Positions 44,264-53,465 of a stretch of DNA of 64,000 bases are shown here, piece after piece (the stretch's first letter is position 1; every line of letters starts with the position of its first letter). The notes under the pieces are model-generated. The model worked only from the letters and a program-made list of their open reading frames with translations, did not search any database and was not told the origin of the DNA. Origin of the DNA: Lachnospiraceae bacterium (GTDB lineage Bacteria > Bacillota > Clostridia > Lachnospirales > Lachnospiraceae); the NCBI GenBank assembly GCA_900199595.1, contig FZRB01000014.1:1-64000 (forward strand), in the 5' to 3' direction. Both the position numbers and the translations under genes were made by a program.

Positions 44264-45379
44264 TTATTCTCCTTGTTTTATATATGAAAGAACTATATCT
44301 CCATCTATATTATCAAAATCTTTTAGTTCATAGTTGAAGGCTTCTGATACTTCATCAATACCGGAACCGGAAACAGGAGTGGAATTTTTCCCTCCAAATA
44401 TCTTTGGAGCGATAAAGCATTTTATCTCATCAATGAAGCCACCACTTATCAGGCTCCAAGCCAATTCGCCCCCGCCTTCAAGAAGAATACTGTCTATATG
44501 CATTTTTCCCAGTTGATTCATTAGTTTATTTAAATTGATTTTTCCGTTTTCAGCATTTGGTATTAAAAGAGTTCCGATACCATATTCCTTTAATTCTCTT
44601 ATCTTTTGACGGTTCTTTTTTTCATCTTCAGCCCTGGATACTATATAAGTCTTAATATCCTTTGCTGTCTGAACAATTGCAGAATCAATTGGAATCCTGA
44701 GGTCTGAATCACAAATGATTCTTATAGGATTTCTCCCGCCATCCATATGACACATAAGACTTGGATCATCCTTTAATACAGTTCCAATACCAACCATAAT
44801 AGCCATATATCTGTTTCTCATTTTTTGAACATATGCTCTGCTGGTTTCATTTGAAATCCATTTACTTTTTCCGGAATCCGTAGCGGTTTTTCCATCCATG
44901 GTCATTGCATATTTATAAACAATATATGGTCTGTTAGTCTTTATGTAATGAAAAAATACAGGATTAAGCTTATCACATTCATCTTTAAGAGAATTAGTTA
45001 TTACCTCTATTCCATTTTCTCTAAGTGACCAAATACCATTTCCGGATACCACAGGATTAGGATCTTCAGATCCAACATATACTCTCTTTATGCCTGCCTC
45101 TATAATTGCTTCAGTACAGGGAGGCTGCTTGCCGGTATGGCAGCAAGGTTCAAGAGTTACATACATTTCTGCCCCAACGCAGCTATAGCCGTTTTCTTCA
45201 GCATTTTTTATTGCTTCACGTTCTGCATGAAGATCTCCGAACTTCGTATGATAACCTTCACCGATTATCTTATCATCCAATACAATAACAGCGCCTACGA
45301 GAGGATTGGGATTTACATGTCCCTCCCCCTTTCCAGCCAGTTCAATCGCACGCTGCATATATTTTCTGTCGTAAGCCAT
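44264..45379 (-). CDS. ribD: Bifunctional pyrimidine deaminase/reductase
   Basis: 371 residues. N-terminal deaminase with zinc motifs DLHAEREAI and VTLEPCCHTGKQPPC; C-terminal reductase with VYKYAMTMDGKTATDSG and SILLEGGGELAWSLI. Second and third steps of riboflavin synthesis. First gene behind the FMN riboswitch. Confidence 0.97.
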   Translation of the reverse strand: MAYDRKYMQRAIELAGKGEGHVNPNPLVGAVIVLDDKIIGEGYHTKFGDLHAEREAIKNAEENGYSCVGAEMYVTLEPCCHTGKQPPCTEAIIEAGIKRVYVGSEDPNPVVSGNGIWSLRENGIEVITNSLKDECDKLNPVFFHYIKTNRPYIVYKYAMTMDGKTATDSGKSKWISNETSRAYVQKMRNRYMAIMVGIGTVLKDDPSLMCHMDGGRNPIRIICDSDLRIPIDSAIVQTAKDIKTYIVSRAEDEKKNRQKIRELKEYGIGTLLIPNAENGKINLNKLMNQLGKMHIDSILLEGGGELAWSLISGGFIDEIKCFIAPKIFGGKNSTPVSGSGIDEVSEAFNYELKDFDNIDGDIVLSYIKQGE

Positions 45380-45423
45380 CTATATACCTCATCTTCATTA
45401 TTTAATAGTTTACAAATAATAAA

Positions 45424-45446
45424 CGCCCCGATGACGTACCGGGGCG
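45424..45446 (-). terminator. Riboswitch expression-platform terminator
   Basis: GC-rich stem CGCCCCG (45424-45430) with CGGGGCG (45440-45446), followed on the minus strand by TTTATTATTT. It lies just after the FMN aptamer and before ribD, so FMN binding should favour termination of rib transcription. Confidence 0.88.
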
Positions 45447-45460
45447 CACATACGCTTTCC

Positions 45461-45572
45461 AATCAATCCCATCCAGACTTTACTGTCGGCTTCTGAATCA
45501 AACAGAATCAACTGCTTAAGCAGCTCGCGGGCTATACCGCCGGTCGGGAATTTCACCCTGCCCCAAGATTAT
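45461..45572 (-). ncRNA. FMN riboswitch (RFN element)
   Basis: On the minus strand the conserved GGGGCAGGGTGAAATTCCCG, ACCGGCGGTATAGCCCGCGA, GCCGACAGTAAAGTCTGGA and ATGGGA blocks appear in order, the full RFN aptamer. P1 is weak (AATC/GATT). A possible promoter is TTGGAA (45597-45602), 16-base spacer, TACATT (45575-45580), placing the start at the base of P1. It controls the ribD-ribE-ribBA-ribH operon. The promoter lies inside the last codons of the Sel1-repeat gene or directly after its stop. Confidence 0.96.
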
Positions 45573-45585
45573 ATAATGTATTTAA

Positions 45586-48303
45586 TTAGTTTTCTTTTCC
45601 AATTGACAGGAAACCACCTTCACTGGCACGAAGCATAGCTGCAAGACCGATATTACGTCTGCTTCCATCCTCAGATACATAAATTTCACCACTTTCTACA
45701 AGTGATTTAGCTATCTGAGTAACCTCATCCTTAAAGGAAATCATCTGTCGTCTGTCACGAGAACTGAGTTTGAACAGGTACTGGTTCTTTGAACTTATAA
45801 GAAGGATACTAAATGAATGTACATTATCCTTCTGTTCTCTCATTCCGGAACCTATCATTCTACTGTTAGCAATGATGATATCTGCATTATCATCAGGAAG
45901 ATATTCAGAAAGAATGAGTTTATATATCTTAAGATAATCCTGTTCATTTTCAATCTTAATAGGCAACTCTGCTACAGCGAACTCAATTACAGAATCAGCT
46001 ATTCTTATTGTACCACCATCATCATCGATAGTAGCAACACTTGAACGAGGAACAATCAATCTGAAGAACTTGTTTTCAATAACCTTCTGATCTTTATTAG
46101 GTTCTGTGATTACAAGGTCCGGATATGTTTTTTCAAGCTTATTCATCGAGATAATAGCTGAATCTTCTCCACTTTCTGCAGTAGCCATAAGGGCTTTGTA
46201 AAGTTCGGTAATCTGTGGAGTACGATATTTAACCTTCTCGGTAATCTTATCAACTGCAGGTTCATATGCCATTGCTGCGTTCTGCATATAAAGATTGATA
46301 AGTTCTTCTTCCGGTGTTCCTTTTTCCTCTTTATACTGAATAACCTTAAAGAGATTCTCTTTATCAAATTCATCAAAGTTATTGTCAAAAGCTTTTTCAA
46401 AATACTTTAATGATTTTTTCTCGCCTGAGAATTCCGGCTGAGATTCCTGATATTCATATATCTTACCAAGCTCATAAGCCGCCTGTGTACTTCCAAGTCC
46501 AAGAGCTTCAAGGAATGATTTTTCTATTTCATATTCATTTGCAATAAAGAATACCTGGCTTTGCTTCATAAGAGCAACCTTAAGTGCAGTAGCTCCGGAA
46601 CCGGCTTTGACGGCTCTTTCCCATTTTTCAACTGCTGACTGAAGGTTTTCTCCATTAAGATCTTTGATATCCTTAATATATGCTTCTGCTTCGCTGATAC
46701 CGTTTTTCTGAGCTTCCTGGAAGTATTTTAAAGCTTTATCTCCATCTCTTCCGGTAGAAAGAAGTCCGTAATAATAGAATCTTCCAAGGTAGAAAGGAAC
46801 TCTCTTGTGACCCAGTCTCTCAGCATCTTCATACCATTTAAGCGCTTTAGAATAGTCTTTTCTTTCCTGATCAAATATATTACCGATAAGGAAAGCAAGA
46901 TCCGGATCTTTGGTTGCTTCAAAAAGCTGTTTAGCATAACTTATAGTTTTCTCAATATCACGATAAGGTGAATCTTTATCGAAATACAGATCAATAAGCA
47001 GATAACTTGCCTTGATAGATCCAAGCTTAAGTGCCTGCTTGGCATTTGTCATGGCACCTTCATAGTCTTCAAGATAATAGCAATATACAGCTTCACTGTA
47101 ATACTGGTTATCTTTACGGTTAAGACTCTGATCACTTACACGTGTTGGATTAACAAATGCAAAGGAGTTTGCAGTTTCAAAGATGATCTCTTCGTACTGC
47201 TCAATAATCTCCATAGTAGCACATACGAATCTCATACAAGCAAGACGTCTGCCCTGATAAAATGCAAATGTAACGATACCTTTGTTCATTTCTTTATGAT
47301 AGAAGGTTGTACATATACCATCTGCATACTCTGTAATATATGATTTTAACTGAAGCTCTTCTTCAAAAGCATCATTGCAATATCTGAGGTAATTTTCCAG
47401 AGTCTTCTTGGATTCTCTTGGTATACTGTCATAGCTTACATACATCTCAAAATCTTTATATGTAAGACTAGGTGCATAATATTCTTCATCAGTTTCTTCA
47501 TTGATTGTCTTAACCCAATCCTTTGGAAGCTTGTGGATATATCCATCTATCTGATTATGCACATATGTATACTGATACTGAAGTGAAGCAGGATCTATAA
47601 CCTTATATCTAGGCTCTTTACCCTTTTCCTTACGCTTCTCAGATATTTCTGTATAAAGCTTATCCTTCTCTTCAAATTCAAGAGAGTCAGTATGCTGGCT
47701 GGCATACTCTACTCGGTCATAAGCCTTCATGGCATTTTCATCACCGAGATCAGCAAGCTGTTTATACCATGCCATCGCTCTGTCAAGATCAATAGGAACA
47801 ACAAATTCACTTTTGTTTCCATATTCATCTATTCTGGAAAGTCCGTTTTCATAAATAGAACCAAGGTTCATATATGCAGACTTTACACCCAGCTGAGTTG
47901 CTTTTTCAAAAAGTGATATAGCTTTGGAGAAGTTTTGGGCTTCAAGGTACATCTTTGCAGTTTTGTAAACAACTTCAGGATCATTTGAAAGATTAGCGTA
48001 TTTTTCAAGATAAGTAGCTGCTTTATTGAGATCCTTATCTGTTTTGGCATTGTCATATTTACCTGTTTCAAAATACTCACTAAGAACCTTAAGAGCATCT
48101 AAACCGATGGTTTTATAACTTTGGTCATTAAAACCAATATCGGCAATACCCTCAAGTATTTCAACAGCTTCACTACCGTTTGCATTCTCCATCAGACTCA
48201 TGGCTTTATCATACTGGAGTTCAACTGAACTCTTGTTTGATTTCTTTCCGCCGAATCTGGTGATTTCGCTAAACTTATCTCTTAAGTTACTAAAAAAACC
48301 CAT
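45586..48303 (-). CDS. Sel1/TPR-like repeat protein, 905 aa
   Basis: 905 residues from ATG 48303 (GGAGG eight bases upstream gives the start MGFFSNLRDKF). Two blocks of helical Sel1/TPR-type repeats with units such as AYMNLGSIYENGL, KALKWYEDAERLGHKRVPFYLGRFYYYG and AAYELGKIYEYQ cover about 40-210 and 400-680. Between them (about 260-390) and at the C-terminus (about 745-905) are non-repeat domains, possibly related to each other, each with a YLKIY or LENYLRYC phrase and an anti-parallel strand pattern. No signal peptide or membrane segment, so it is a cytoplasmic scaffold. Specific partner unknown. It has its own strong promoter. Confidence 0.75.
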   Translation of the reverse strand: MGFFSNLRDKFSEITRFGGKKSNKSSVELQYDKAMSLMENANGSEAVEILEGIADIGFNDQSYKTIGLDALKVLSEYFETGKYDNAKTDKDLNKAATYLEKYANLSNDPEVVYKTAKMYLEAQNFSKAISLFEKATQLGVKSAYMNLGSIYENGLSRIDEYGNKSEFVVPIDLDRAMAWYKQLADLGDENAMKAYDRVEYASQHTDSLEFEEKDKLYTEISEKRKEKGKEPRYKVIDPASLQYQYTYVHNQIDGYIHKLPKDWVKTINEETDEEYYAPSLTYKDFEMYVSYDSIPRESKKTLENYLRYCNDAFEEELQLKSYITEYADGICTTFYHKEMNKGIVTFAFYQGRRLACMRFVCATMEIIEQYEEIIFETANSFAFVNPTRVSDQSLNRKDNQYYSEAVYCYYLEDYEGAMTNAKQALKLGSIKASYLLIDLYFDKDSPYRDIEKTISYAKQLFEATKDPDLAFLIGNIFDQERKDYSKALKWYEDAERLGHKRVPFYLGRFYYYGLLSTGRDGDKALKYFQEAQKNGISEAEAYIKDIKDLNGENLQSAVEKWERAVKAGSGATALKVALMKQSQVFFIANEYEIEKSFLEALGLGSTQAAYELGKIYEYQESQPEFSGEKKSLKYFEKAFDNNFDEFDKENLFKVIQYKEEKGTPEEELINLYMQNAAMAYEPAVDKITEKVKYRTPQITELYKALMATAESGEDSAIISMNKLEKTYPDLVITEPNKDQKVIENKFFRLIVPRSSVATIDDDGGTIRIADSVIEFAVAELPIKIENEQDYLKIYKLILSEYLPDDNADIIIANSRMIGSGMREQKDNVHSFSILLISSKNQYLFKLSSRDRRQMISFKDEVTQIAKSLVESGEIYVSEDGSRRNIGLAAMLRASEGGFLSIGKEN

Positions 48304-48348
48304 ACCAAGCCCCTCCGCTTTGTAAAAACATGTCAGTTTCAAATAAAA

Positions 48349-48377
48349 ATTATAACATATTTTGTGGGATGTATCAA
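48349..48377 (-). promoter_or_regulatory. Promoter of the Sel1-repeat gene
   Basis: Minus-strand TTGATA (48372-48377), 17-base spacer and an extended TGTTATAAT (-10 at 48349-48354). It starts immediately after the crh stop codon, separating this gene from the hprK cluster. Confidence 0.8.
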
Positions 48378-48383
48378 TAAATC

Positions 48384-48641
48384 TTAAAAAGAATTAGTCA
48401 TATAATTTACAATAGCTTCTACAGCTTCATTTTCATCATCACCATCAGCCTCAACCTCTATTTCCTCATCATTACAAAGACCGAGACTCATCATTCCCAT
48501 GATACTCTTGGCGTTGATCTTTTTATTTCCTGAAATAAAATACATGGTGCTGGCAAATCTGCTTGCAGTCTGTACGATTTCTGCAACAGGACGAGCCTCA
48601 TCAAATTTGGGAATACTTACAGTGATCTTTTTGTTAATCAT
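48384..48641 (-). CDS. crh: Crh-like HPr paralogue (Glu15, Ser46)
   Basis: 85 residues with the HPr fold. At the position of the PTS phosphorylation His15 there is Glu (FDEARPV), so it cannot accept phosphate from enzyme I. Ser46, the HPr kinase target, is present in AKSIMGMMSLG. In Bacillus Crh has Gln at position 15 and acts with CcpA in catabolite repression. The gene follows whiA by two bases as in Bacillus, and hprK is at the head of the same gene cluster. Hence regulation by Ser46 phosphorylation is likely. Confidence 0.85.
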   Translation of the reverse strand: MINKKITVSIPKFDEARPVAEIVQTASRFASTMYFISGNKKINAKSIMGMMSLGLCNDEEIEVEADGDDENEAVEAIVNYMTNSF

Positions 48642-48643
48642 AA

Positions 48644-49558
48644 TTATTTCTCCTCTTTTCTGAGATTGTCAGCGATTTCACTGATTTTTCTCAATCTGTG
48701 ATTTATACAGGATTTGGAAAGCCGGGGTGACATATCCTCTCCTAACTCTTTAATTGATAATAACGGGGAATTTAGTCGTGCATTTGCAACTATTCTGAGC
48801 GCTTCAGGCAGTTCATCAAACAATCCATGTTCTTTAATGTATTTAATATCATCTAGCTGATTAGTTGCTGCACTAACTGTTTTAGCCATATTTGCGGTAT
48901 CACAGTTTACTTCTCTGTTTACATTATTTCTTATGTCTTTTAAAATTCGTATATTTTCAAAATCCATAAGAGAATTTACAGCCCCAACTAAAGCCATAAA
49001 CTCAGATATTGTGTCTCCATCTTTTATGTATACAGCATAACGATTATTTCTTTTCTGAACCTTTAAGCTTATATGTAAAGAAGAAACTATACGTTGAAGT
49101 TTTTCCGCTTCTTCCTTTTGAGAACATATGATACTCATCTGATAAGTTTTATCAGGACTTCCTACAGATCCACCAGCAAGAAATGCTCCTCTTAAATAGG
49201 CTTGTTTACAGCAGCTTCTTTCAGTAATTATATCTCCTACTGATATACGATTGTCATTTATACTTAGTTTAAGCTTCGTAAAATATGTTTCTTGAATATC
49301 CGGATCTGTACAAATCAGTTTCCGATGATGGAGTTTTTCGTGTTCAGGTTTCAGATAGTCTGAATCAGCTGATATAACAAGATTTGACAGCTTACGTATC
49401 TTAGATTCCAAAAGTTCATTTTCAGCTCTGATTATCAGAACGTTATTTTCAATTCTTCCATTTATTGCAATAATACCGGATAATTCAGCCATTCTGCAAT
49501 GAAGGCTTTTGGGAATCAAATGATACAATTCATTTTTTACATCAGAAGAAAAAGACAT
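48644..49558 (-). CDS. whiA: WhiA, LAGLIDADG-like regulator
   Basis: 304 residues, typical. N-terminal LAGLIDADG-like domain (SFSSDVKNELYHL, YLRGAFLAGGSVGSPDKTYQM) with no endonuclease residues, and C-terminal helix-turn-helix with ARLNSPLLSIKELGEDMSPRLSKSCINHRLRKI. Influences cell division and chromosome segregation in Gram-positives. Its ATG overlaps the rapZ stop by one base (TAATG). Confidence 0.96.
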   Translation of the reverse strand: MSFSSDVKNELYHLIPKSLHCRMAELSGIIAINGRIENNVLIIRAENELLESKIRKLSNLVISADSDYLKPEHEKLHHRKLICTDPDIQETYFTKLKLSINDNRISVGDIITERSCCKQAYLRGAFLAGGSVGSPDKTYQMSIICSQKEEAEKLQRIVSSLHISLKVQKRNNRYAVYIKDGDTISEFMALVGAVNSLMDFENIRILKDIRNNVNREVNCDTANMAKTVSAATNQLDDIKYIKEHGLFDELPEALRIVANARLNSPLLSIKELGEDMSPRLSKSCINHRLRKISEIADNLRKEEK

Positions 49559-50439
49559 TAAGCTTCACCCTTTACATATGTATCATTTGCGATATCACGA
49601 TGGAATACTCTGACAGAATATGGAAGATCTGACATGGCTTCATGCAATTCATTTGCAATAGTTACGGATCTGTGTCTTCCACCGGTACATCCAATAGCTA
49701 TTACTACCTGATGTCTGTCTTCATTATTTACAAATTCATTTACAGTCATGGACATAATATCTTTGAGCTTTTCAAGAAATTCTCTGCTTCTTTCAGACTC
49801 CATAACATATTGTCTGACTTCAGGATCGTTACCTGTTTTTTTTCGAAGACTTTCTTCGTAATAAGGATTCGGCATAAACCTTACATCAAATACAAAATCT
49901 GCATCCTGAGGAATTCCGAATTTAAAACCAAAAGACATAATGGTAACTATCATATTTGAATAGTCAATATCGGTTGAGAAGATTTTAATGGTTTCAGATT
50001 TGAGCTCTCTTGTAAGCAGTCTTGAAGTATCAATGGTATAATCAGCAAGCTTTTTTAAAAAATCTATTTTACTGCGTTCTTCATTTATACCATCTTCAAG
50101 TGTCCTTCCTTTTTGCAGAGGATGCTCTCTTCTGGTTTCCTTATATCTTTTTAAAAGTGTTTTATTGGATGCGTCAAGATATAAAATCTCGAAATTAAAC
50201 TTATTCTCTCTTAATCTGTTAAGATAAAGACTTAATTCTCCGAGAGCCTCACCACTTCTAATATCTATTCCAATTGCTATTTTGTCATTTTCAAAGTTAT
50301 TATCTATAGATAATTCGACAAATTTTTCAATCAAAGCCACAGGAAGATTATCTACACAGAAAAACCCCATATCCTCCAATGATTTTAATGCAGTTGATTT
50401 TCCGGCTCCACTCATACCGGTTACTATAACAAAACGCAC
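49558..50439 (-). CDS. rapZ: RNase adapter / nucleotide-binding protein RapZ (YvcJ)
   Basis: 293 residues. Walker A GMSGAGKSTALKSLEDMGF, FCVDNLPVALIEKF, TRREHPLQ and the C-terminal IAIGCTGGRHRSVTIANEL are family hallmarks. In Bacillus YvcJ is a GTPase/ATPase near whiA; in enterobacteria it steers RNase E to a small RNA. Coupled to whiA through TAATG and 18 bases after murB. Confidence 0.95.
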   Translation of the reverse strand: MRFVIVTGMSGAGKSTALKSLEDMGFFCVDNLPVALIEKFVELSIDNNFENDKIAIGIDIRSGEALGELSLYLNRLRENKFNFEILYLDASNKTLLKRYKETRREHPLQKGRTLEDGINEERSKIDFLKKLADYTIDTSRLLTRELKSETIKIFSTDIDYSNMIVTIMSFGFKFGIPQDADFVFDVRFMPNPYYEESLRKKTGNDPEVRQYVMESERSREFLEKLKDIMSMTVNEFVNNEDRHQVVIAIGCTGGRHRSVTIANELHEAMSDLPYSVRVFHRDIANDTYVKGEA

Positions 50440-50457
50440 CCCAAATACTCCCTTATA

Positions 50458-51327
50458 CTAAAATTCTCCAATCAGTTTTACTTCTGTTTCCAGCTTTACT
50501 CCAAAATGCTTATAAACCTCATTCTGAACATAGGTTATCAGCTCAAATATATCTTTGGAGGTGGCATTATCATAATTTATGATAAAACCGCAATGCTTTG
50601 GACTTACCATTGCACCGCCCACTTTACTACCTGAAAGACCACTATCCATAATAAGCTTTCCGGCAAAATAGCCTTCCGGTCTTTTAAACGTAGAACCGGC
50701 ACTTGGATATTCAAGAGGCTGTTTGCTTTTACGTCTTTCAGTAAAATCATCCATCATGCTTCTGATTTCAGTTTTATCTTCTTTTTTTAGGTTAAATGTA
50801 ACACCTGTAATGATGGCATCCTCTTCCATAGCCCTGCTATGTCGATAGGAAAAACTCATATCTTCAGAAGGAACGGTCTTAAACACTCCATCCTTGAAGA
50901 TTTCAACACTTTCTGTTATATCTTTGATCTCACCATTATAGGCTCCAGCATTCATATATACTGCTCCACCAACTGTGCCCGGGATACCAAAAGCAAATTC
51001 AAGTCCTGAAAGACCATTTTCATATGCAGTCATGGAAACTTTTGAAAGAACGGCTCCTGCACCGGCATGAACTGTGCAGCCATCAACAGTTATATCATCA
51101 AAGGCATTTCTTAAATCTATTACAGGAATATCAATACCCTTATCAGAAATAAGAAGATTACTTCCATTTCCTATTATAAGTGGTTTAATTCCTGCATTTT
51201 CACAGATACTCATAACCTCTTCAAGGCCACTACGATTATATATTTTATAGTATTCGACAGCATTTCCACCGGTTCTGAAGGTGGTATGCTTATTCATGGG
51301 TTCATTTTTTATAAGCTCATAATTCAT
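50458..51327 (-). CDS. murB: UDP-N-acetylenolpyruvoylglucosamine reductase
   Basis: 289 residues, type II (short) MurB. FAD-binding KPLIIGNGSNLLISDKG, GLEFAFGIPGTVGGAVYMNAGAY, the catalytic Ser in SAGSTFKRP and a Glu near the C-terminus (ETEVKLIGEF). Second step of UDP-MurNAc synthesis. It begins the murB-rapZ-whiA-crh run, downstream of a strong hairpin that separates it from the ROK gene. Confidence 0.96.
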   Translation of the reverse strand: MNYELIKNEPMNKHTTFRTGGNAVEYYKIYNRSGLEEVMSICENAGIKPLIIGNGSNLLISDKGIDIPVIDLRNAFDDITVDGCTVHAGAGAVLSKVSMTAYENGLSGLEFAFGIPGTVGGAVYMNAGAYNGEIKDITESVEIFKDGVFKTVPSEDMSFSYRHSRAMEEDAIITGVTFNLKKEDKTEIRSMMDDFTERRKSKQPLEYPSAGSTFKRPEGYFAGKLIMDSGLSGSKVGGAMVSPKHCGFIINYDNATSKDIFELITYVQNEVYKHFGVKLETEVKLIGEF

Positions 51328-51349
51328 ATATAAATTATCCTTAAATGCA

Positions 51350-51385
51350 AAACTCTACAATGTACTATACTACATTGTAGAGTTT
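51350..51385. terminator. Strong hairpin between the ROK and murB genes
   Basis: Perfect 15-bp arms (51350-51364 and 51371-51385) around a six-base loop. The good T-run (ATTTTTT) is on the plus-strand side, where no gene points; on the minus strand only TTTTG follows. It may still end the hprK-ROK transcript or be bidirectional. Confidence 0.7.
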
Positions 51386-51470
51386 ATTTTTTCAATATGT
51401 ATTTTTGTTAAAAATAAATGATATTTGGCTTATTTACTGTATATTATTACTATCCGAATATACGAGTAAA

Positions 51471-52406
51471 TTAAAGTATAGAAGCGGCTCCGCCATACAT
51501 TCCCGCATCATTACCCAGAGTTGCAAGTTCAAACTTGGTATTTCTGCATGCATGGAAAGCATATTCCTGGAAATATTTCTTGGTGGCATCGATCAGTATA
51601 TCACCAGCTTTAGAAACACCTCCACCAATAACAAATACTTCAGGATCAACAACACAGGCAACATTTGCAAGGGCATATCCAAGTCTTCTTCCGTGTTCTT
51701 CAACCAGCTCAGTTGCCAGAGTATCTCCACCCTTAGCAGCATCAAATATTTCTTTTGCAGAAATATATTTAACTTCTCTTAGTTTTGATGACTTATCAGA
51801 AGTCTGAAGTGCACGGTTAGCAAGTCTTACTATACCTGTAGCTGAAGCATATTGTTCAAGACATCCTTTTTTACCACAGTTACAAACATCCTGTTCATCG
51901 AGATCAATAGTCATATGGCCTATTTCGCCTCCGGCCCCATTAACGCCGGCAAGCATTTTACCATTTATTATTATTCCGCCTCCGACTCCTGTACCAAGAG
52001 TAACCATTACGACACTATTATAACCTTTTCCGCCACCCTGCCAATATTCGCCTAAAGCAGCCATATTGGCATCATTACCAACCTTAACAGGGAGATTGAT
52101 TATTGAGCTTAATTCCTCTGCAGCATTAAATACGCCCCATCCGAGATTTACACATTTTATAACAGTACCATCTTCCTTAACAGGACCGGGAACGCCCATT
52201 CCTACTCCCTGTATTTCAGACTTATCTATTCCGTCTTTTGAGAGTTTATCCTCGATTGATTCACCTATATCAGAAAGAATATATGCTCCACCGTCATCCT
52301 TTCTTGTGGTTATCTCCCATTTATCGAGAAGTTCACCAGATGTTGAAAAAAATCCGATTTTTACTGTAGTTCCTCCGATGTCTACACCAAATACATATTT
52401 AGCCAC
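51471..52406 (-). CDS. glcK: ROK-family glucokinase
   Basis: 311 residues. ATP-binding FGVDIGGTTVKIGFF, VGNDANMAALGEYW with the catalytic Asp, TLGTGVGGGIIINGKM and the zinc motif CNCGKKGCLEQYAS match ROK glucokinases without a DNA-binding domain. Phosphorylates glucose. Follows hprK by 15 bases, a sensible pairing of sugar phosphorylation with catabolite control. Confidence 0.92.
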   Translation of the reverse strand: MAKYVFGVDIGGTTVKIGFFSTSGELLDKWEITTRKDDGGAYILSDIGESIEDKLSKDGIDKSEIQGVGMGVPGPVKEDGTVIKCVNLGWGVFNAAEELSSIINLPVKVGNDANMAALGEYWQGGGKGYNSVVMVTLGTGVGGGIIINGKMLAGVNGAGGEIGHMTIDLDEQDVCNCGKKGCLEQYASATGIVRLANRALQTSDKSSKLREVKYISAKEIFDAAKGGDTLATELVEEHGRRLGYALANVACVVDPEVFVIGGGVSKAGDILIDATKKYFQEYAFHACRNTKFELATLGNDAGMYGGAASIL

Positions 52407-52421
52407 GTTTTTACCTCCAAA

Positions 52422-53360
52422 TTAATCTTTATTTTGTATTCCTCTTGTAACTCTGTTGTACATTTCCTGAGCTGCATTATAACCCATCTTCTTCTGCCTG
52501 TGATTAACGGCAGCAGATTCAACTATAATAGCAAGATTTCGGCCAGGTCTGATAGGAATCGAATGAGATACAACCTTTGTTCCGAGAATTTCAACATGAT
52601 TATCTGATAATCCCAGACGATCATAGTTGGCATCTTTGTCCCACTCCTCAAGCTTTATTACAAGGTCAACCTGCTGAGACAGCTTAACACATTCAACACC
52701 AAACATAGTCTTAACATCTATGATACCAATACCTCTCAGCTCGATAAAATGTCTTGTTATCTCGGGAGACTCACCTATAAGCTGTTCATCACTTATCTTC
52801 TTAATCTGAACAACATCGTCAGCAACAAGTCTGTGACCTCTCTTAATAAGCTCAAGAGCTGCTTCAGACTTACCAATTCCGCTATCTCCCATAATCAGAA
52901 CACCTTCACCGAAAACATCTACAAGAACAGCGTGTATGGATATTCTCGGAGCAAGCTCTTCATGAAGATATCTAACTGTTTCATGTACAAAGGAAGATGT
53001 TGTTGCACTGCTGGTAAGGACCGGAATGTTATGCCTGTTACCTGATTCTATAATAAAATCATATGGCTCAATGTCCCTGCAGAAAACCAGACAAGGAATA
53101 GGAAAACTGAAAAGTTTATCAAATATCTCGATATTCTCATCGCGGGTATGCATATCTGCTATATATGCATGCTCAACATTTCCGCATATCTGCACTCTGG
53201 TTGTATCAAAATGCTCAAAAAAACCAGCAAGCTGAAGAGCCGGTCGGTTAATATCCGGATCACTGATAAGTATTTTATCAGTATCTATATCCGGCGTATG
53301 ATTAATAAGATTCATCTTATTAATAAATTCTGTAAGGGTAATGCTGTATTCTTCTTTCAT
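52422..53360 (-). CDS. hprK: HPr kinase/phosphorylase
   Basis: 312 residues. C-terminal kinase domain with Walker A MGDSGIGKSEAALELI and the family signature IELRGIGIIDVKTMFG; the N-terminal domain is of the usual type. Phosphorylates or dephosphorylates Ser46 of HPr and Crh in response to glycolytic intermediates. The Crh-like protein is encoded at the other end of this cluster. Divergent from uvrC, with overlapping promoter regions in a 105-base gap (minus-strand extended TGTTAGAAT, -10 at 53435-53440). Confidence 0.97.
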   Translation of the reverse strand: MKEEYSITLTEFINKMNLINHTPDIDTDKILISDPDINRPALQLAGFFEHFDTTRVQICGNVEHAYIADMHTRDENIEIFDKLFSFPIPCLVFCRDIEPYDFIIESGNRHNIPVLTSSATTSSFVHETVRYLHEELAPRISIHAVLVDVFGEGVLIMGDSGIGKSEAALELIKRGHRLVADDVVQIKKISDEQLIGESPEITRHFIELRGIGIIDVKTMFGVECVKLSQQVDLVIKLEEWDKDANYDRLGLSDNHVEILGTKVVSHSIPIRPGRNLAIIVESAAVNHRQKKMGYNAAQEMYNRVTRGIQNKD

Positions 53361-53465
53361 AGAACCTCCCCCAAATCATCAACTTTTTACAGTTAATCTC
53401 AGAGTAATCCGGAAAGTTCACACTGAGTGTAGATATTCTAACATATTTATGATATATTTTCTACT

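Noticed and set aside
45568-45573. TATAAT as -10 of the rib operon
   Set aside because: It would start transcription inside the FMN aptamer and remove its first stem; the TACATT box a few bases upstream fits better.
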